64,000 bases of DNA from Panax quinquefolius. Its lineage: Eukaryota; Streptophyta; Magnoliopsida; Apiales; Araliaceae. The stretch covers positions 95,384,792-95,448,791 of the forward strand of contig CM035153.1 in the NCBI GenBank assembly GCA_020205615.1. The letters are read 5' to 3'. A program made the translations under genes and the position numbers. The notes below the pieces were generated by a model. It made no database searches. It was not told where the DNA came from and worked only from the letters and a program-made list of their open reading frames with translations. Position 1 is the first letter of the stretch. Each line of letters opens with the position of its first letter. Shown here one piece after another: positions 47,794 to 58,731 of this stretch.

Positions 47794-49156
47794 TGATGTG
47801 TTATTCCAATGTAATAATAATAACGGAACCCAGTCGGTGAAATTCACACCAAGCAGGATGATCCAATGTAATAATAAATGTGAATAATAAACAATGGAAC
47901 TGGTCCCGTAAAACACACGCATGTGATATTCCAATGTAATAATAAATGCGGAATAATAAACAATGGAACTGTGTAGGTGTAAAACACACGCATGAGGATA
48001 TTCCAATGTAATAATAAAGAATGGAATAATGAAGAAGATCACCAAGTATAGGGGATTACAGATACGAGTTATTCCAATGTAATAAATAAGAATGGAATAA
48101 CATAAGGATTTCACCAAGTATGGGTACGCCGTGATATACAAAGTTATGTATAGGGTATACCACTTTTACAAAGTTATTCCAATGTAATAATAATGAATGG
48201 AATAATGTAAGTTCTCTTCATGAATAAGAAAGAATAACACCCTTTACGAAGTACAACAAATAATATCCCTTACCGTAAAAAGACCTTTGGATATCAAAGT
48301 AGTGAAGTACCGTAATACTCTTCTTCTTTCTCTCTATAGATTTTCTCTATAGCCTTTCTCTCTATAATTTCTCTCTCTAGAGTTTCAGTGAATTCGTAAG
48401 AAAATAATGAAGGAATAAGCTTCTATTTATAGGAAAATAGAATGCATAGTAATTAATCCATGAACGGTCCAGATTGATTTACTTTAATCTGACGGTCCAT
48501 ATTTAAAGCAAAATCTTTTAAATAAAATATCATATATTCTATTTATATAAAAACATTTTACTATGCAAACACTATGCAACACTATGCAAAACACTATGCA
48601 ACACTATGCATAATAAAATATAATATATTTTATTTATGAATAACTTTAATAAAGTATTCATTTTTATATAAAAAGATGTTTCGCTTTTATTACGTTAATA
48701 ATACTTAATAAAACAAAACGTCATTATCATTATAATAATTCATATTATTAATAAACAATAATGGAATCAAACCGAGTGACTTCTCACATAAGCATCAATA
48801 ATCAATACCGGTGTGCTACTATGCAACCACACGACATCGCATTTTTTACTACCGAGTAGTTCAACAAAGATCAAGCAGTAAAACTTCCGCCGTTATTTTA
48901 ATAAAATATTTTTGTCGTTTTTCAATCCGATAATAATTACATTGTGGGGACCACCAATGATTGAGTAGTTATCACGAATATTCCCCGTTAAACAAGAATA
49001 TTCCCAGACCAATCGAATATAATATAACCACTTGCATACTTTGCAAAATTTATAAATACTACCCACAACTATAATATTATCTCAAATTCACACCATAATA
49101 TTAAAAATTATTTCGACAAAATTTAAATCTTTATTGATAAAATCTGGGGTCTCACA
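47794..49156 (-). mobile_element. 3' LTR of C, segment 2
   Basis: Resumes the C LTR after insertion A and aligns with 53580-54944. It opens with six or seven hairpin units TTATTCCAATGTAATAATAA...TGGAATAA (47800-48200). It has a TATA box (48424-48431), ACTATGCAA repeats (48560-48610) and GAATATTC at 48976 and 48996. Confidence 0.82.
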
Positions 49157-49595
49157 ATCTCCCTCCTTATGGAATTTCAGCCTCTCGAAATTAGGGTACG
49201 ATACTGGTATGATAAAGAGGTGAGGATACCTTGAATACCTTTATAGTTGAAAACATTAAATTCATCTTTGCAATCCCGGCCAAAGATATTTATTCACAAT
49301 TCATCTTTGCACTACGTGCCAAAGATATACAAATCAGTAAAACCAATAATTTGAGACGCGACTTAATAGTATCACGACCACGAATTATCCATGCACTAAC
49401 GCCAAGGATATTCGTGTTTTCAATTCTGGTCATGATTATACCGAATAATCCTTGGTCATAATCATACCAAGTCTATCAATGCACTACTACCAAAGATGAC
49501 TTTTACCACATCCATGAATTAATATTTCATTGCTGAGACTCAGCTCAATAATTAATCCATATCATCGAATCATCCCTGCACTAAAGGCCAAGGAT

Positions 49596-50000
49596 ATTCA
49601 TTAGTATCACGACCACGAATTATCCATGCACTACTACTTAAAGATAATCGTGTATTCATTAGTATCACGACCACAAATTATCCATGCACTACTACCAAAG
49701 ATAATCGTGTATTCATTAGTATCACGACCACAAATTATCCATGCACTACTACCAAAGATAATCGTGTATTCATTAGTATCACGACCATTAAATTATCCAG
49801 CACTACTACCAAAGATAATCGTGTATTCATTAGTATCACGACCACAAATTATCCATGCACTACTACACCAAAGATAATCGTGTATTCATTAGTATCACGA
49901 CCACAAATTATCCAGGCACTACGACCAAAGATAATCGTGAATTCATTAGTATCACGACCACAAATTATCCATGCACTACGGCTAAAGATAATCGTGTTTT
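49596..50000. repeat. 57-bp tandem array inside element C
   Basis: ATTCATTAGTATCACGACCA followed by CAAATTATCCATGCACTAC and AAAGATAATCGTGT repeats seven times with starts at 49596, 49654, 49711, 49768, 49825, 49884 and 49941. The period is 57-59 bp. Units are nearly identical, which suggests recent local amplification. The single-copy ancestor is at about 8337-8400. Confidence 0.92.
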
Positions 50001-51622
50001 CAATTACGGTTATGATTATACCCGAACAATCCTCGGTCATAATCATACCAAGTCCATCTATGCACTATGTGCACATATGACTTTCAACTTAATATAAGCA
50101 TGAGGATAATGATATAAAGAATCAATCAAATGAGATAAAGGATGAATATTAAACATTTATAATATAATTTATCCAGGATTCAAGAATATCCCCATGTTAT
50201 CAATTACTTAATAATCTCATAATCTAATATCATTAATATTATAACAATATTTTAATCACTTCTTAAATTTATAAACAATTTATCTCAATTGTTTACGCTT
50301 TTACCATATAATGCATTTAATCATTCAAAATGCCATACTCATAAGATATCATCACCAATTATCAAATCCTCAAAAAAAATATGCATATACTCTATATAGG
50401 ATTCTCTAGCCATAAAATCCTATTTTCAACTTTTGTTACTTCACATAACATATTTAACTCATATGTTCAGTAATTAAACTATTTTCATGAAAAATACCAA
50501 ATCAGTCCCAAAAATATTTCTTTTCTGGGATTTAGCATAATATAGTCCCATAATGAAAATATATTTTCTCGAATTTTAAAATTCATTTACTATTTTTCAA
50601 AAATCAATTTCTAATTAATTCCTTAAGAAATTAGCTACCTCAAGTTTAACTCCAAAAATTCCCAAATCTTGGCAGGACCTTACACATGTTAATGTGAGCC
50701 TCCAGTTTAAATTTCATGGTCATCGAAGTTGTAGAACTCCGGTTATATCATTTTTCGTCGAAAAAACCTAAATATTGAAATGGTCATAACTTCCTCATTT
50801 TAAGTCAGAATAAGCTCATTTTTGGACAGGAGTTACCTTATACCATATACTTTCATTTCCCAAAAGGCTAGAATTTTTCTCATAATTTAAGTGGCCGAAA
50901 ATGCCCTTTTAAAAATAAAATCAGTAGCTTTTTGAAATTTCCAACTTTTTCATTCTTTATTAAAATCAGTCCACATGTAAATCTACAACACCTTTTCCAG
51001 TGATTCCACTTGGAGATGCTACAAAACTCATAGATCTAACTCTAGAACTTGACCACACTGAAAAATTCAAAATATATTAGGAGATATGGTCAATTGAATT
51101 TCATGTTACGTTTTTCACAAAATCTGATTTTCAACTCTTTGTGATTTCTAAGAAACTTTCATGTTTTCTCATAATAACCAACATAACTCATTATAACACT
51201 TACTAATACCACGTATACCCATGATTTTCATTAGTCCAATGCTTTTATTATGACTTTCATCATAATCCACGTAAATGCATCCTTTTAGTTGAAGAAATAT
51301 TTGAGGGTTTAAGAAATGGGTTTTTGTACTGGGGTCAATACAAAATTCGATTTCACGCTCTAGGGTAGGCTAGAAAGTCTTCAAGAATACGTCAAAAAAT
51401 TTATTAATGATAGAAATATCATTCAAGACTGTGACTCTCATCCAAAACTTGGATAATACATCACATTGATACCAACTGTGACTTCTATCCTTTAACCTAG
51501 ATAGCACCTCATAATGATGCCTATCAACTCGCCATCTTCTTTCATGATGTCGCCTAGAGAAAGTCTGGCCTCGGTGCATTCCACACAAGGAAGTCAACAA
51601 CGAAAGGATCGGGGCTCTTTAC

Positions 51623-52038
51623 TTATGGCTTGATATGACAATGATTGACTTTAGTGGTTTGGTTACTTTGAATTCGCATAACAGGTTGGTTAAGAGTATG
51701 AAAGCTAACAACCTTACAAAAATCATGATGAGTATTTAACAAAATGATTTCTAAAGTCACATCAAAGACAAATATTTTCAAAGAGATAAGATCGACAGGT
51801 AACGCGAAAATGTTTATTTGAATCAAATAAGATTTAAAACAGTAGAGGTAACGAAGGCTCCTACTAACGAAGTTTCAACCAATAAGTCAAAGTTTAACTT
51901 CTTCGGAGTCAAATTTAAACGTTGAACACAACTAGGTGAAATAAAAGAGTGGGTAGAACTGGTATCTAACACGGTATAGACTTCGTAAGAGCTTATGATT
52001 AACTTACCCGTGATAATTTTATTCAGGTCCTTCGTCAC
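51623..52038 (-). pseudogene. Gypsy protease remnant (element C)
   Basis: 51823-52038 encodes KLIISSYEVYTVLDTSSTHSF, where the catalytic DTG has become DTS (residue 27). 51623-51826 continues in another frame with ALPVDLISLKIFVFDVTL. The catalytic change and frame break show it is dead. Confidence 0.8.
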
Positions 52039-52525
52039 GAGAAAAAAAACGCTCTCTCTTAAACTACCGGCTTTGGTTTGTCTAGGACAACCTTTGGTGC
52101 CTCCATCCTAGTTGATTCACCAAATATAACTACTAAATGATGACCACCGTTCTATTCCACTGTTACTCCCGCTCGACCTAGCTACACTCTTATTACCTGA
52201 AAGGAATTGTGAAGCAAAAGGGTTAATTAATATATCAAATATTATCCCTATACTCTAACCGACCAATTAAATAACAAATAAACTTAGGTAGGTCATACTA
52301 GCGAAGGAATTTCCCGTCTCTCCCCTCCTAGTTCTTATCTCACATCTTAGCCAGGATCATATCCTAAGCTCGATACCAACTCGTGACAAATGTCCCATCA
52401 TGGACAAAGACTCACATTGGTACTCTATCGGCTTACACCGCATGAAGGCGGCCCCTCACGGAGAGTCGGCGGTGCATCCCCCATCAACAGAAGTCACCAA
52501 TGAGAGGCTCGGGGCTCTTTACTTA

Positions 52526-52540
52526 TAGCTCGATACCAAC
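52526..52540 (-). other. Primer-binding site of C (decayed)
   Basis: Minus strand GTTGGTATCGAGCT next to the 5' LTR. As in A, one base of the expected TGGTATCAGAGC is missing. Confidence 0.65.
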
Positions 52541-54944
52541 CGTGCGCCCCCAAAATTAGGTATACGCCACCCATCTTGGGTCGCCACTTACATGGTACAT
52601 AAATTCAAAAACAACTTACTAACATAACTATCGCGGTGCAATACGACATAAACCGTGAGTTTGAATACAAATATTGTCTACTAGATATTATACAAACTCA
52701 AAAGGAGTCCTCATTACAACTATTATCACACTATTTCACGAATAGTGAGGACTACTAATGCTATCCTCCGGACCATTACTCCGTTCCCCGACTCGTCTCC
52801 AAATTTATGTTCTCATTTTCAAGAGAAAAGTGAAAGAAAGGGTGAGCTCAACTAGCCCAAGAAGAAATATTATGACTAAGATAATGCGTAATAAATTATC
52901 ATTAGCCTTCAACAGTTGTTAAACCGATAAAATACAATAGACAAACCAGGTTTAATCATAAATGAATATGCAATCCATTAAAAGAGTCAAGTAGAAAATA
53001 AAGTCTACTATCTTTTAGGCTTTAAAAGGTTTTCATAAATTTTATCACTAAAACTCAGCTTTAATGAATAAACCACAATATCTAATCATCCCCGTACCAC
53101 GGTCAAGGATTTTCATCAAATTATCAATGGTCATGACTATATACCGAATCACCCCCGGTCATAATCATATCAAAACTATCCATCATCGCATTATGTGCCA
53201 CCGAGGACTTTTGTCACATCATTTATAACAAGCCATGATTATACCGAATGATCCCTGGTTATAATCATACTAAGTTCATCTATACACGTAAGCCATAATA
53301 TAACATGAGGATGATGATAATGACATAATAATTTAATAAAACAAGTTCAAGAATTATTTTATCCAGGAATTAGTAACGTCCAAATTGTCAACAAGATACC
53401 GTTTTGTAGAGTAAAATTCAAGAATGATCAGAAGAATATTTCCATGAAAAGATACTGGATGAAACGCAAATATCAAAGATATTCTACTAATTTCATGGAG
53501 TATAGAAGTCAAAGTTTTAACCAACTGGGTATAATAAAGAATGGAATAACAAAAGAAATCACCATGCATGAGGTACTTCAGATGATAAAAGTTATTCCAA
53601 CAGAATAATAATAACGGAACCAGTCGTGAAATTCACACCGACTGGATGATCCAAATGTATAATAAATCTTTGAATAATAAACAATGGAACTGAGGTCCCG
53701 TGTAAAACACACGCACCAGGATATTCCAATGAGAATAATAAATGCGGAATAATAAACAATGGAACAGTAGGTGTAAAACACATGCATGTGATATTCCAAT
53801 AGAATAATAAAGAATGGAATAATGAAGAAGATCACCAAGTATAGGGGATTCACAGTATAAAAGTTATTCCAATGTAATAAATAAGAATGGAATAACATAA
53901 GAATTTCACCAAGTATAGGGGTACGCGCATATACAAAGTTATGTATAGGGTATACCACTTTTTTAAAAGTTATTCCAATGTAATAATAATGAATGGAATA
54001 ATGAAGTTCTCTTCATGAATAAGAAAGAATAACACCCTTTACGTGCACAACAAATAATATCCCTCACCGTAAAAGACACCGGATATCAAAGTAGTGAAGT
54101 ACCGAATACTCTTCTTCTTCTTTCTCTATAGATTTTCTCTCTATAGCTTCTCTCTATAATTTCTCTCTCTCAGAGTTTCAAAGTGAATTCGTAAGAAAAT
54201 AATGAAGGAATAAGCTTCTATTTGTAGGAAAATAGAATGCATAGTAATTAATCCATGAACGGTCAGATTGATTTACTTTAATCGACGGTCCATATTTAAA
54301 GCAAAATCTTTTAAATAAAATATCATATATTCTATTTATATAAAACATTTTACTATGCAAACACTATGCAACACTATGCAAAACACTATGTAACACTATG
54401 CATAATAAAATATAATATATTTTATTTATAGAATAACTTTAATAAAGTATTCGCTTTTATATAAAAGATGTTTCGCTTTTATTACGTTAATAATACTGAA
54501 TAAAACAAAACGTCATTATCGCTATAATAATTCATATTATTAATAAACAATAATGGAATCAAACCGAGTGACTTCTCACATAAGCATCAATAATCAATAC
54601 CGTGTGTGCTACTATGCAACCACATGTATTCGTACTTTTACTACCGAGTAGTTCAACAAGATCAATGGTAAAACTTCCATTTGTTATTTTAATAAAATAT
54701 TTTTGTCGTTTTTCAATCCGACAATAATTCCGCTAGGGTCCACCAATGATTGAGTAGTTGCCATTTAATATTCCCCGCTAAACCGAATATTCTCGACCAA
54801 TCTAATATAATATAACCACTTGCATACTTTGCAAAATTTATAAATACTACCCACAACTATAATATTATCTCAAATTCACACCATAATATTAAAAATTATT
54901 TCGACAAAATTTAAATCTTTATTGATAAAATCTGGGGTCTCACA
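52541..54944 (-). mobile_element. 5' LTR of C
   Basis: About 2.4 kb. Starts at a damaged CGTGCGCCCCC and ends GGGGTCTCACA. Hairpin units (TTATTCCAA...GGAATAA) lie at 53588-54005, ACTATGCAA repeats at 54350-54400, GAATATTC at 54785. The TATA position (54219-54226) reads TATTTGTA, one change from the 3' LTR copy. Confidence 0.85.
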
Positions 54945-54949
54945 ACTAC

Positions 54950-55790
54950 CGTACAATTCAATACTTCCATCATACAATGTCCCAATTAAATATAAGACCT
55001 AGAATTATTGTCAAGTCTTATTTTATTTAATTATATGTAATTCGACTCTTAAATGCACAACTCCAAATAATGCAAATTAGAAACTCCTTTCTAATTTCAT
55101 TCTGCCTTGGCCATGGACTACTGGGTTGTCATTTATCGAATCACATAGGACATTTCTCTTCTTTTACTAGAAGTGGTAGATTCTTTATTGATCATATATT
55201 ATCTCCTTGTACAACTTATTATACCCAAGCATACCATTTGATATACCCTAAGGGTCTTAAGGAATAAGTCAAAGTATAACTCATCATACACAAGATACTA
55301 TGATGATCTCAAGTCCAAAGATCACTTGTACTACTATCATTACAGGAATTCCTATTGATGGGCAAGTAAAATTCCATTAGGTATTTCTTAGCGAGCCACG
55401 TTCAGTGAACTTATTATCTAATAAGCACTTACATACTTGCTTTAGTTTCTCCACACAAATGATCATGAGATCAATCATCCTCATCCAATGAGCAAGCAAC
55501 GTATGTACCAATCTATCCGGATTCACTAATCCCCAATTTAGTAATCCAACGATTGGGAACTATTTTAGTTTTAAGCTTTCTAAGAATTTAGATCTCATTA
55601 GAATGATCATCATCATTATTCTAAAAGCATTGCTTAGAACTATGGATTTATCAAATATTATAAAACAACATCATGTAGATAATTAAAAGCCTTTAATAAA
55701 TTAATACTTTTTATTAATAAATGAATAAGATTGTTACAAAGTATATGCTTTATCATCAAACATGATTGGCTTGTGTGCATACTACTTTCA
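54950..55790 (-). mobile_element. 5' LTR of copia G, segment 2
   Basis: Aligns with 22130-22975 of the 3' LTR, including the antisense ORF shared by both (55070-55267 and 22251-22448). Ends ACTACTTTCA before the CAACC target duplication. Confidence 0.85.
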
Positions 55791-55795
55791 CAACC

Positions 55796-56132
55796 ACGCG
55801 TATTACTCTATTTTAACCACCTGGTATTCCAACAGTGTTAACGGCAACAACTACGCCGTTATTTATAAAAACTCAAACTTGTCATTTTCTTTATCCAACA
55901 GTTATTTTGTTATGGGCCCACAAATGGCTGCGCCGTCGTACGAATATTCCCCGACAGTAAGAATATTCCACGACCAAACGAATATTCCCCGACAGAAATG
56001 AGTATTTTATAACCACTTACATATTTTGAAAAATTTCATATATTACCCTTAACTTTAACTTTTTTATTAATTTAACTATTTACTAAATAGGAAAATTGAA
56101 TACTTTTATTTCATAAAATTCGGGGTCTTACA
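55796..56132 (-). mobile_element. 3' LTR of D, segment 3
   Basis: Resumes the D LTR after copia G and aligns with 59776-60114. Three GAATATTC sites spaced exactly 19 bp apart lie at 55942, 55961 and 55980. Ends CGGGGTCTTACA. Confidence 0.88.
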
Positions 56133-56166
56133 ATCTCCCCTCCTTATGAAATTTCGTCCCCGAAAT

Positions 56167-56277
56167 TTACATACCTGGTATTTCGAAGAGTTGAGAATAC
56201 CTTGCTTTCATTTCAGATTCCATCTTCTCTGTCATCACGATTTCTCCATTGTTCATCTCTTGTATTTTAGATATCAT
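56167..56277 (-). CDS. 36-codon gag-start/pol-end fusion mini-ORF (element D)
   Basis: ATG at 56277 lies where gag starts in A and B. The product begins MISKIQEMNNGE and ends EMKARYSQLFEIPGM with TAA at 56167. The tail equals the end of the chromodomain region in A (EMKARYPHLFETPGT), and the head resembles gag N-termini (MSTENINNGNE in A). A deletion of essentially all gag-pol therefore kept the frame. Whether the peptide matters or the frame is chance is unknown. Confidence 0.6.
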   Translation of the reverse strand: MISKIQEMNNGEIVMTEKMESEMKARYSQLFEIPGM

Positions 56278-56436
56278 TCTAGAATACAGCTTCGAAACAA
56301 AGGTTAATTGACATATCATAATTTGTCAACTTATGTAAGAAAATTTAGCTTAGGTAGGACACACACTAGTGAAGGATATTACTCGTCTCTCCCTTCCTAG
56401 TTCTAATCCCGGATCTCCACCAGAGATCATATCCCT

Positions 56437-56450
56437 AAGCTCTGATACCA
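56437..56450 (-). other. Primer-binding site of D
   Basis: Minus strand TGGTATCAGAGCTT, an intact plant gypsy iMet site two bases from the LTR end. It shows that the element kept the signals needed for reverse transcription. Confidence 0.9.
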
Positions 56451-56647
56451 AATGTGACGCCCCCAAAATAGGTCCAATCCATCCAACCTATTCTGAGTCG
56501 CTAAATACATGGTACAGAAAATAAATACAACTTTATTACTACAATTATCGTGCAAAATATAACAACACATATGTTGTGAGTTTTGATACAAATATATACC
56601 AACTATGACTCTGGACACCAACTTGGATAGCACGTCACAATGGCACC

Positions 56648-57016
56648 TTACATAAAGGTACAGTCAATAACTATTTTAGAAATTAAAATCTTTGGGAAAT
56701 GCTCAAGGAAACCTTCGTACATGGGAGGCCATGCGTATAGGTTATGATAGATATCATATGCCCACAAAATTATCCTTGGTTGACCCAATAGACCCCAAAG
56801 AAAAACGAGAAGATTACTATCATGTTCTTTCCAATGGTGAGTCTTCTCTTGACATATAACTATCTCCATTGTCTGCAATTGAAAATTATATTTCAACCAA
56901 ACTCTAAGATCATATAGGTAGTGCTCATAGATATACTCAGCAAGTGGATGTGCACAACCCTGTCTTATGATAACACGATGTTGTATGTCATTAGACATCT
57001 TGTATGATAGTGGCAA
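56648..57016 (-). CDS. LTR-embedded ORF of unknown function (D 5' LTR copy)
   Basis: 122 codons; the first ATG adds MPLSYK ahead of the MSNDIQ start shared with 18041-18391. Same Trp/Tyr/His-rich composition, with segments EYIYEHYLYDLRVWLKYNF and HNLYAWPPMYEGFLEHF. It lies in the sense direction downstream of the LTR TATA box, so an LTR transcript could include it. No signal peptide, membrane segment or known motif is evident. Confidence 0.4.
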   Translation of the reverse strand: MPLSYKMSNDIQHRVIIRQGCAHPLAEYIYEHYLYDLRVWLKYNFQLQTMEIVICQEKTHHWKEHDSNLLVFLWGLLGQPRIILWAYDIYHNLYAWPPMYEGFLEHFPKILISKIVIDCTFM

Positions 57017-57639
57017 AACACCCTTCCAAAGTTAGGTTCGCCTCACCCTATTCGGTTTAGCAAAATTAAATATCAAATGACGTATACAATACGACACACT
57101 TATCTAAAGTTCTCAATAAAATTATTTTCATACTATTTAGGGAGAACCTCAACAGCTATAAACCACCGTTCTATTCCCCTGGTATCCTCGCTCGACCCAG
57201 CAACACTCTTATTACCTGAAAGGAATTGTGAAGAAAAAGGGTGAGCACAACTAGCTCAGTAAAGAATATCATGACTAAAGATAATTAAATTATCAATAAC
57301 CTTCATCAGTAATAAATCAGAGATTTAAAACATATGGTAGATGATAAAAATTTTCTACCATAGTTGCAGCGGAACGAGTAGTCCATCAGAAGAGTCAAAT
57401 AGACCATAAAGTATATTATCTTCTTCATTTTAAAAGTCCACCAACAATGTTTTATTCCTATAACATCAATCAACAGTTCCTGTCCACAATCATGTGAATA
57501 ACTCATAACCATAATTGTGGTTCTAAATTTCTCTTCGCATCCAGGACGAAGATAATTTACGTCACATGTCTTTACCTGAAACATCAAAGATCATGGTTAT
57601 ACCAAATCACAGTTCCTATTCATAATCATACTAATAAGT

Positions 57640-57860
57640 TCATCTTTGCACTACAGGCCAAAGATATTCATTAACAGTTCATCTTTGCACTACATGTCAA
57701 AGATATTTAGCAACATGTCATATTTGCATTACGGGCCAAAGATATTCAACAACAGGTCATCTTTGCACAACGAGCCAAAGATATTCATCAACAATTCATC
57801 TTTGTACTACAAGCCAAAGATATTCAACAACATGTCATCTTTGCACTACTGTTCAAAGAT
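57640..57860. repeat. 39-bp tandem array (D 5' LTR)
   Basis: Six units homologous to 19032-19260, with the same 39-bp period and scattered substitutions (CATATTTGCATTACGGGCC, CATCTTTGTACTACAAGCC). Confidence 0.9.
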
Positions 57861-58214
57861 ATTAATATCTCAAAGAAATATATAATCATTTCAGAATTTA
57901 TATAAACAATAATTATAACCATGTTGATCAATTCAACTTTGCACTTAAGCTAAAGATATTCAATTATAAATTCAATGGTCATGATCATACAAATAACAAT
58001 TCATCTTGGCACCATCGCCAAAGAGAACCCATAGTCATGATCATACCAATAATCTACCCATCTTTACACTCAAGTCAAAGAGAAATATCATCATTAGGGT
58101 TATAAAAATATTATATATGAGAAAAAAACAATATGATCAACAACTGCATTTAATTTCAAGAGTAAGATTCATAAATCAACGATAATTTGGTCAGAAAAAG
58201 AAACTAATTTTGTC

Positions 58215-58430
58215 GTGAATAGTACCCGTAAATAGTAACTCGTGAATAGTAACTCTTGAATAGTAACTCATAAATAGTAACTCGTGAATAGTAACTCATG
58301 AATAGTAACCCGTATTCATACATAGTACCGTATACGTAAATAATATCATATACGTAAATAGTGCCATATACATGAATATAGTGCCGTATACGTGAATAGT
58401 GACGTATACGTGAATAGTAACTCTGACATG
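58215..58430. repeat. 14-bp GAATAGTAACTCGT array (D 5' LTR)
   Basis: About six clean 14-bp units, then GTATACGTGAATAGT-type variants to 58430. It lies roughly 300 bp downstream of the TATA box in element sense, so it would be transcribed. Confidence 0.85.
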
Positions 58431-58723
58431 AAAAATGTAGAAATTCCACAATAAAACTCATATTAATAATTCGACCTAATGATATTGAAGAAATACTATC
58501 ATTTAAGAAGAAAATAACATCCCTTACAATCCCTTAAAATCCCTTACAATCCCCTACCTCAAAAGAGCAGTACTTCTGACTGGAATATCAGATGTGACAC
58601 TGAAGGAAACTTTCACTGATTAGCAACTCTCATAGTATCAAAATACTAACAAAAATACGCTCGATAATATAGGGAGAGAAAACTTATGTTTCTGGTGTAA
58701 TTTTCAATTCTAACTCAGCACTC

Positions 58724-58731
58724 TATTTATA
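58724..58731 (-). promoter_or_regulatory. TATA box of element D 5' LTR
   Basis: TATTTATA on the plus strand, in the conserved block CTATTTATAGGAAAAT. It would drive genomic RNA of D. Inferred from motif conservation across LTRs. Confidence 0.5.

Larger units (their letters stand above)
49157..52540 (-). mobile_element. Interior of element C, mostly non-coding
   Basis: The PPT-like ATCTCCCTCCTTATGG is at 49157. 49230-50160 is LTR-derived repeat sequence related to 8300-8620. 50160-51270 is AT-rich and unrecognised (TTGGCAGGACCTTACAC near 50670). 51270-52060 resembles the B region 5700-6430, including the same RT-deletion junction. 52370-52540 holds a truncated PBS-like motif twice (CTCGATACCAAC). 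No intact gene. Confidence 0.7.
36575..54944 (-). mobile_element. Gypsy element C, whole insertion
   Basis: Plus strand TGTGACGCCCCCAAAATTAG at 36575 to GGGGTCTCACA at 54944. The 3' LTR is 36575-37633 plus 47794-49156 (about 2.42 kb), the interior 49157-52540, the 5' LTR 52541-54944 (about 2.40 kb). Its 3' LTR was later split by element A. The interior keeps only protease-region fragments plus LTR-like repeats, so C is non-autonomous. Confidence 0.82.
56133..56452 (-). mobile_element. Complete 320-bp interior of element D
   Basis: Holds only the polypurine tract (56133-56147), the end of the chromoviral pol tail fused to a gag start (56167-56277), a gag leader and the PBS. The leader CTTAGGTAGGACACACACTAG near 56350 matches A (44990) and B (7695). 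Nothing else fits in it. Confidence 0.88.

Noticed and set aside
49596..50000. CRISPR-like array
   Set aside because: Direct tandem repetition without unique spacers, in a plant transposon; no cas genes.
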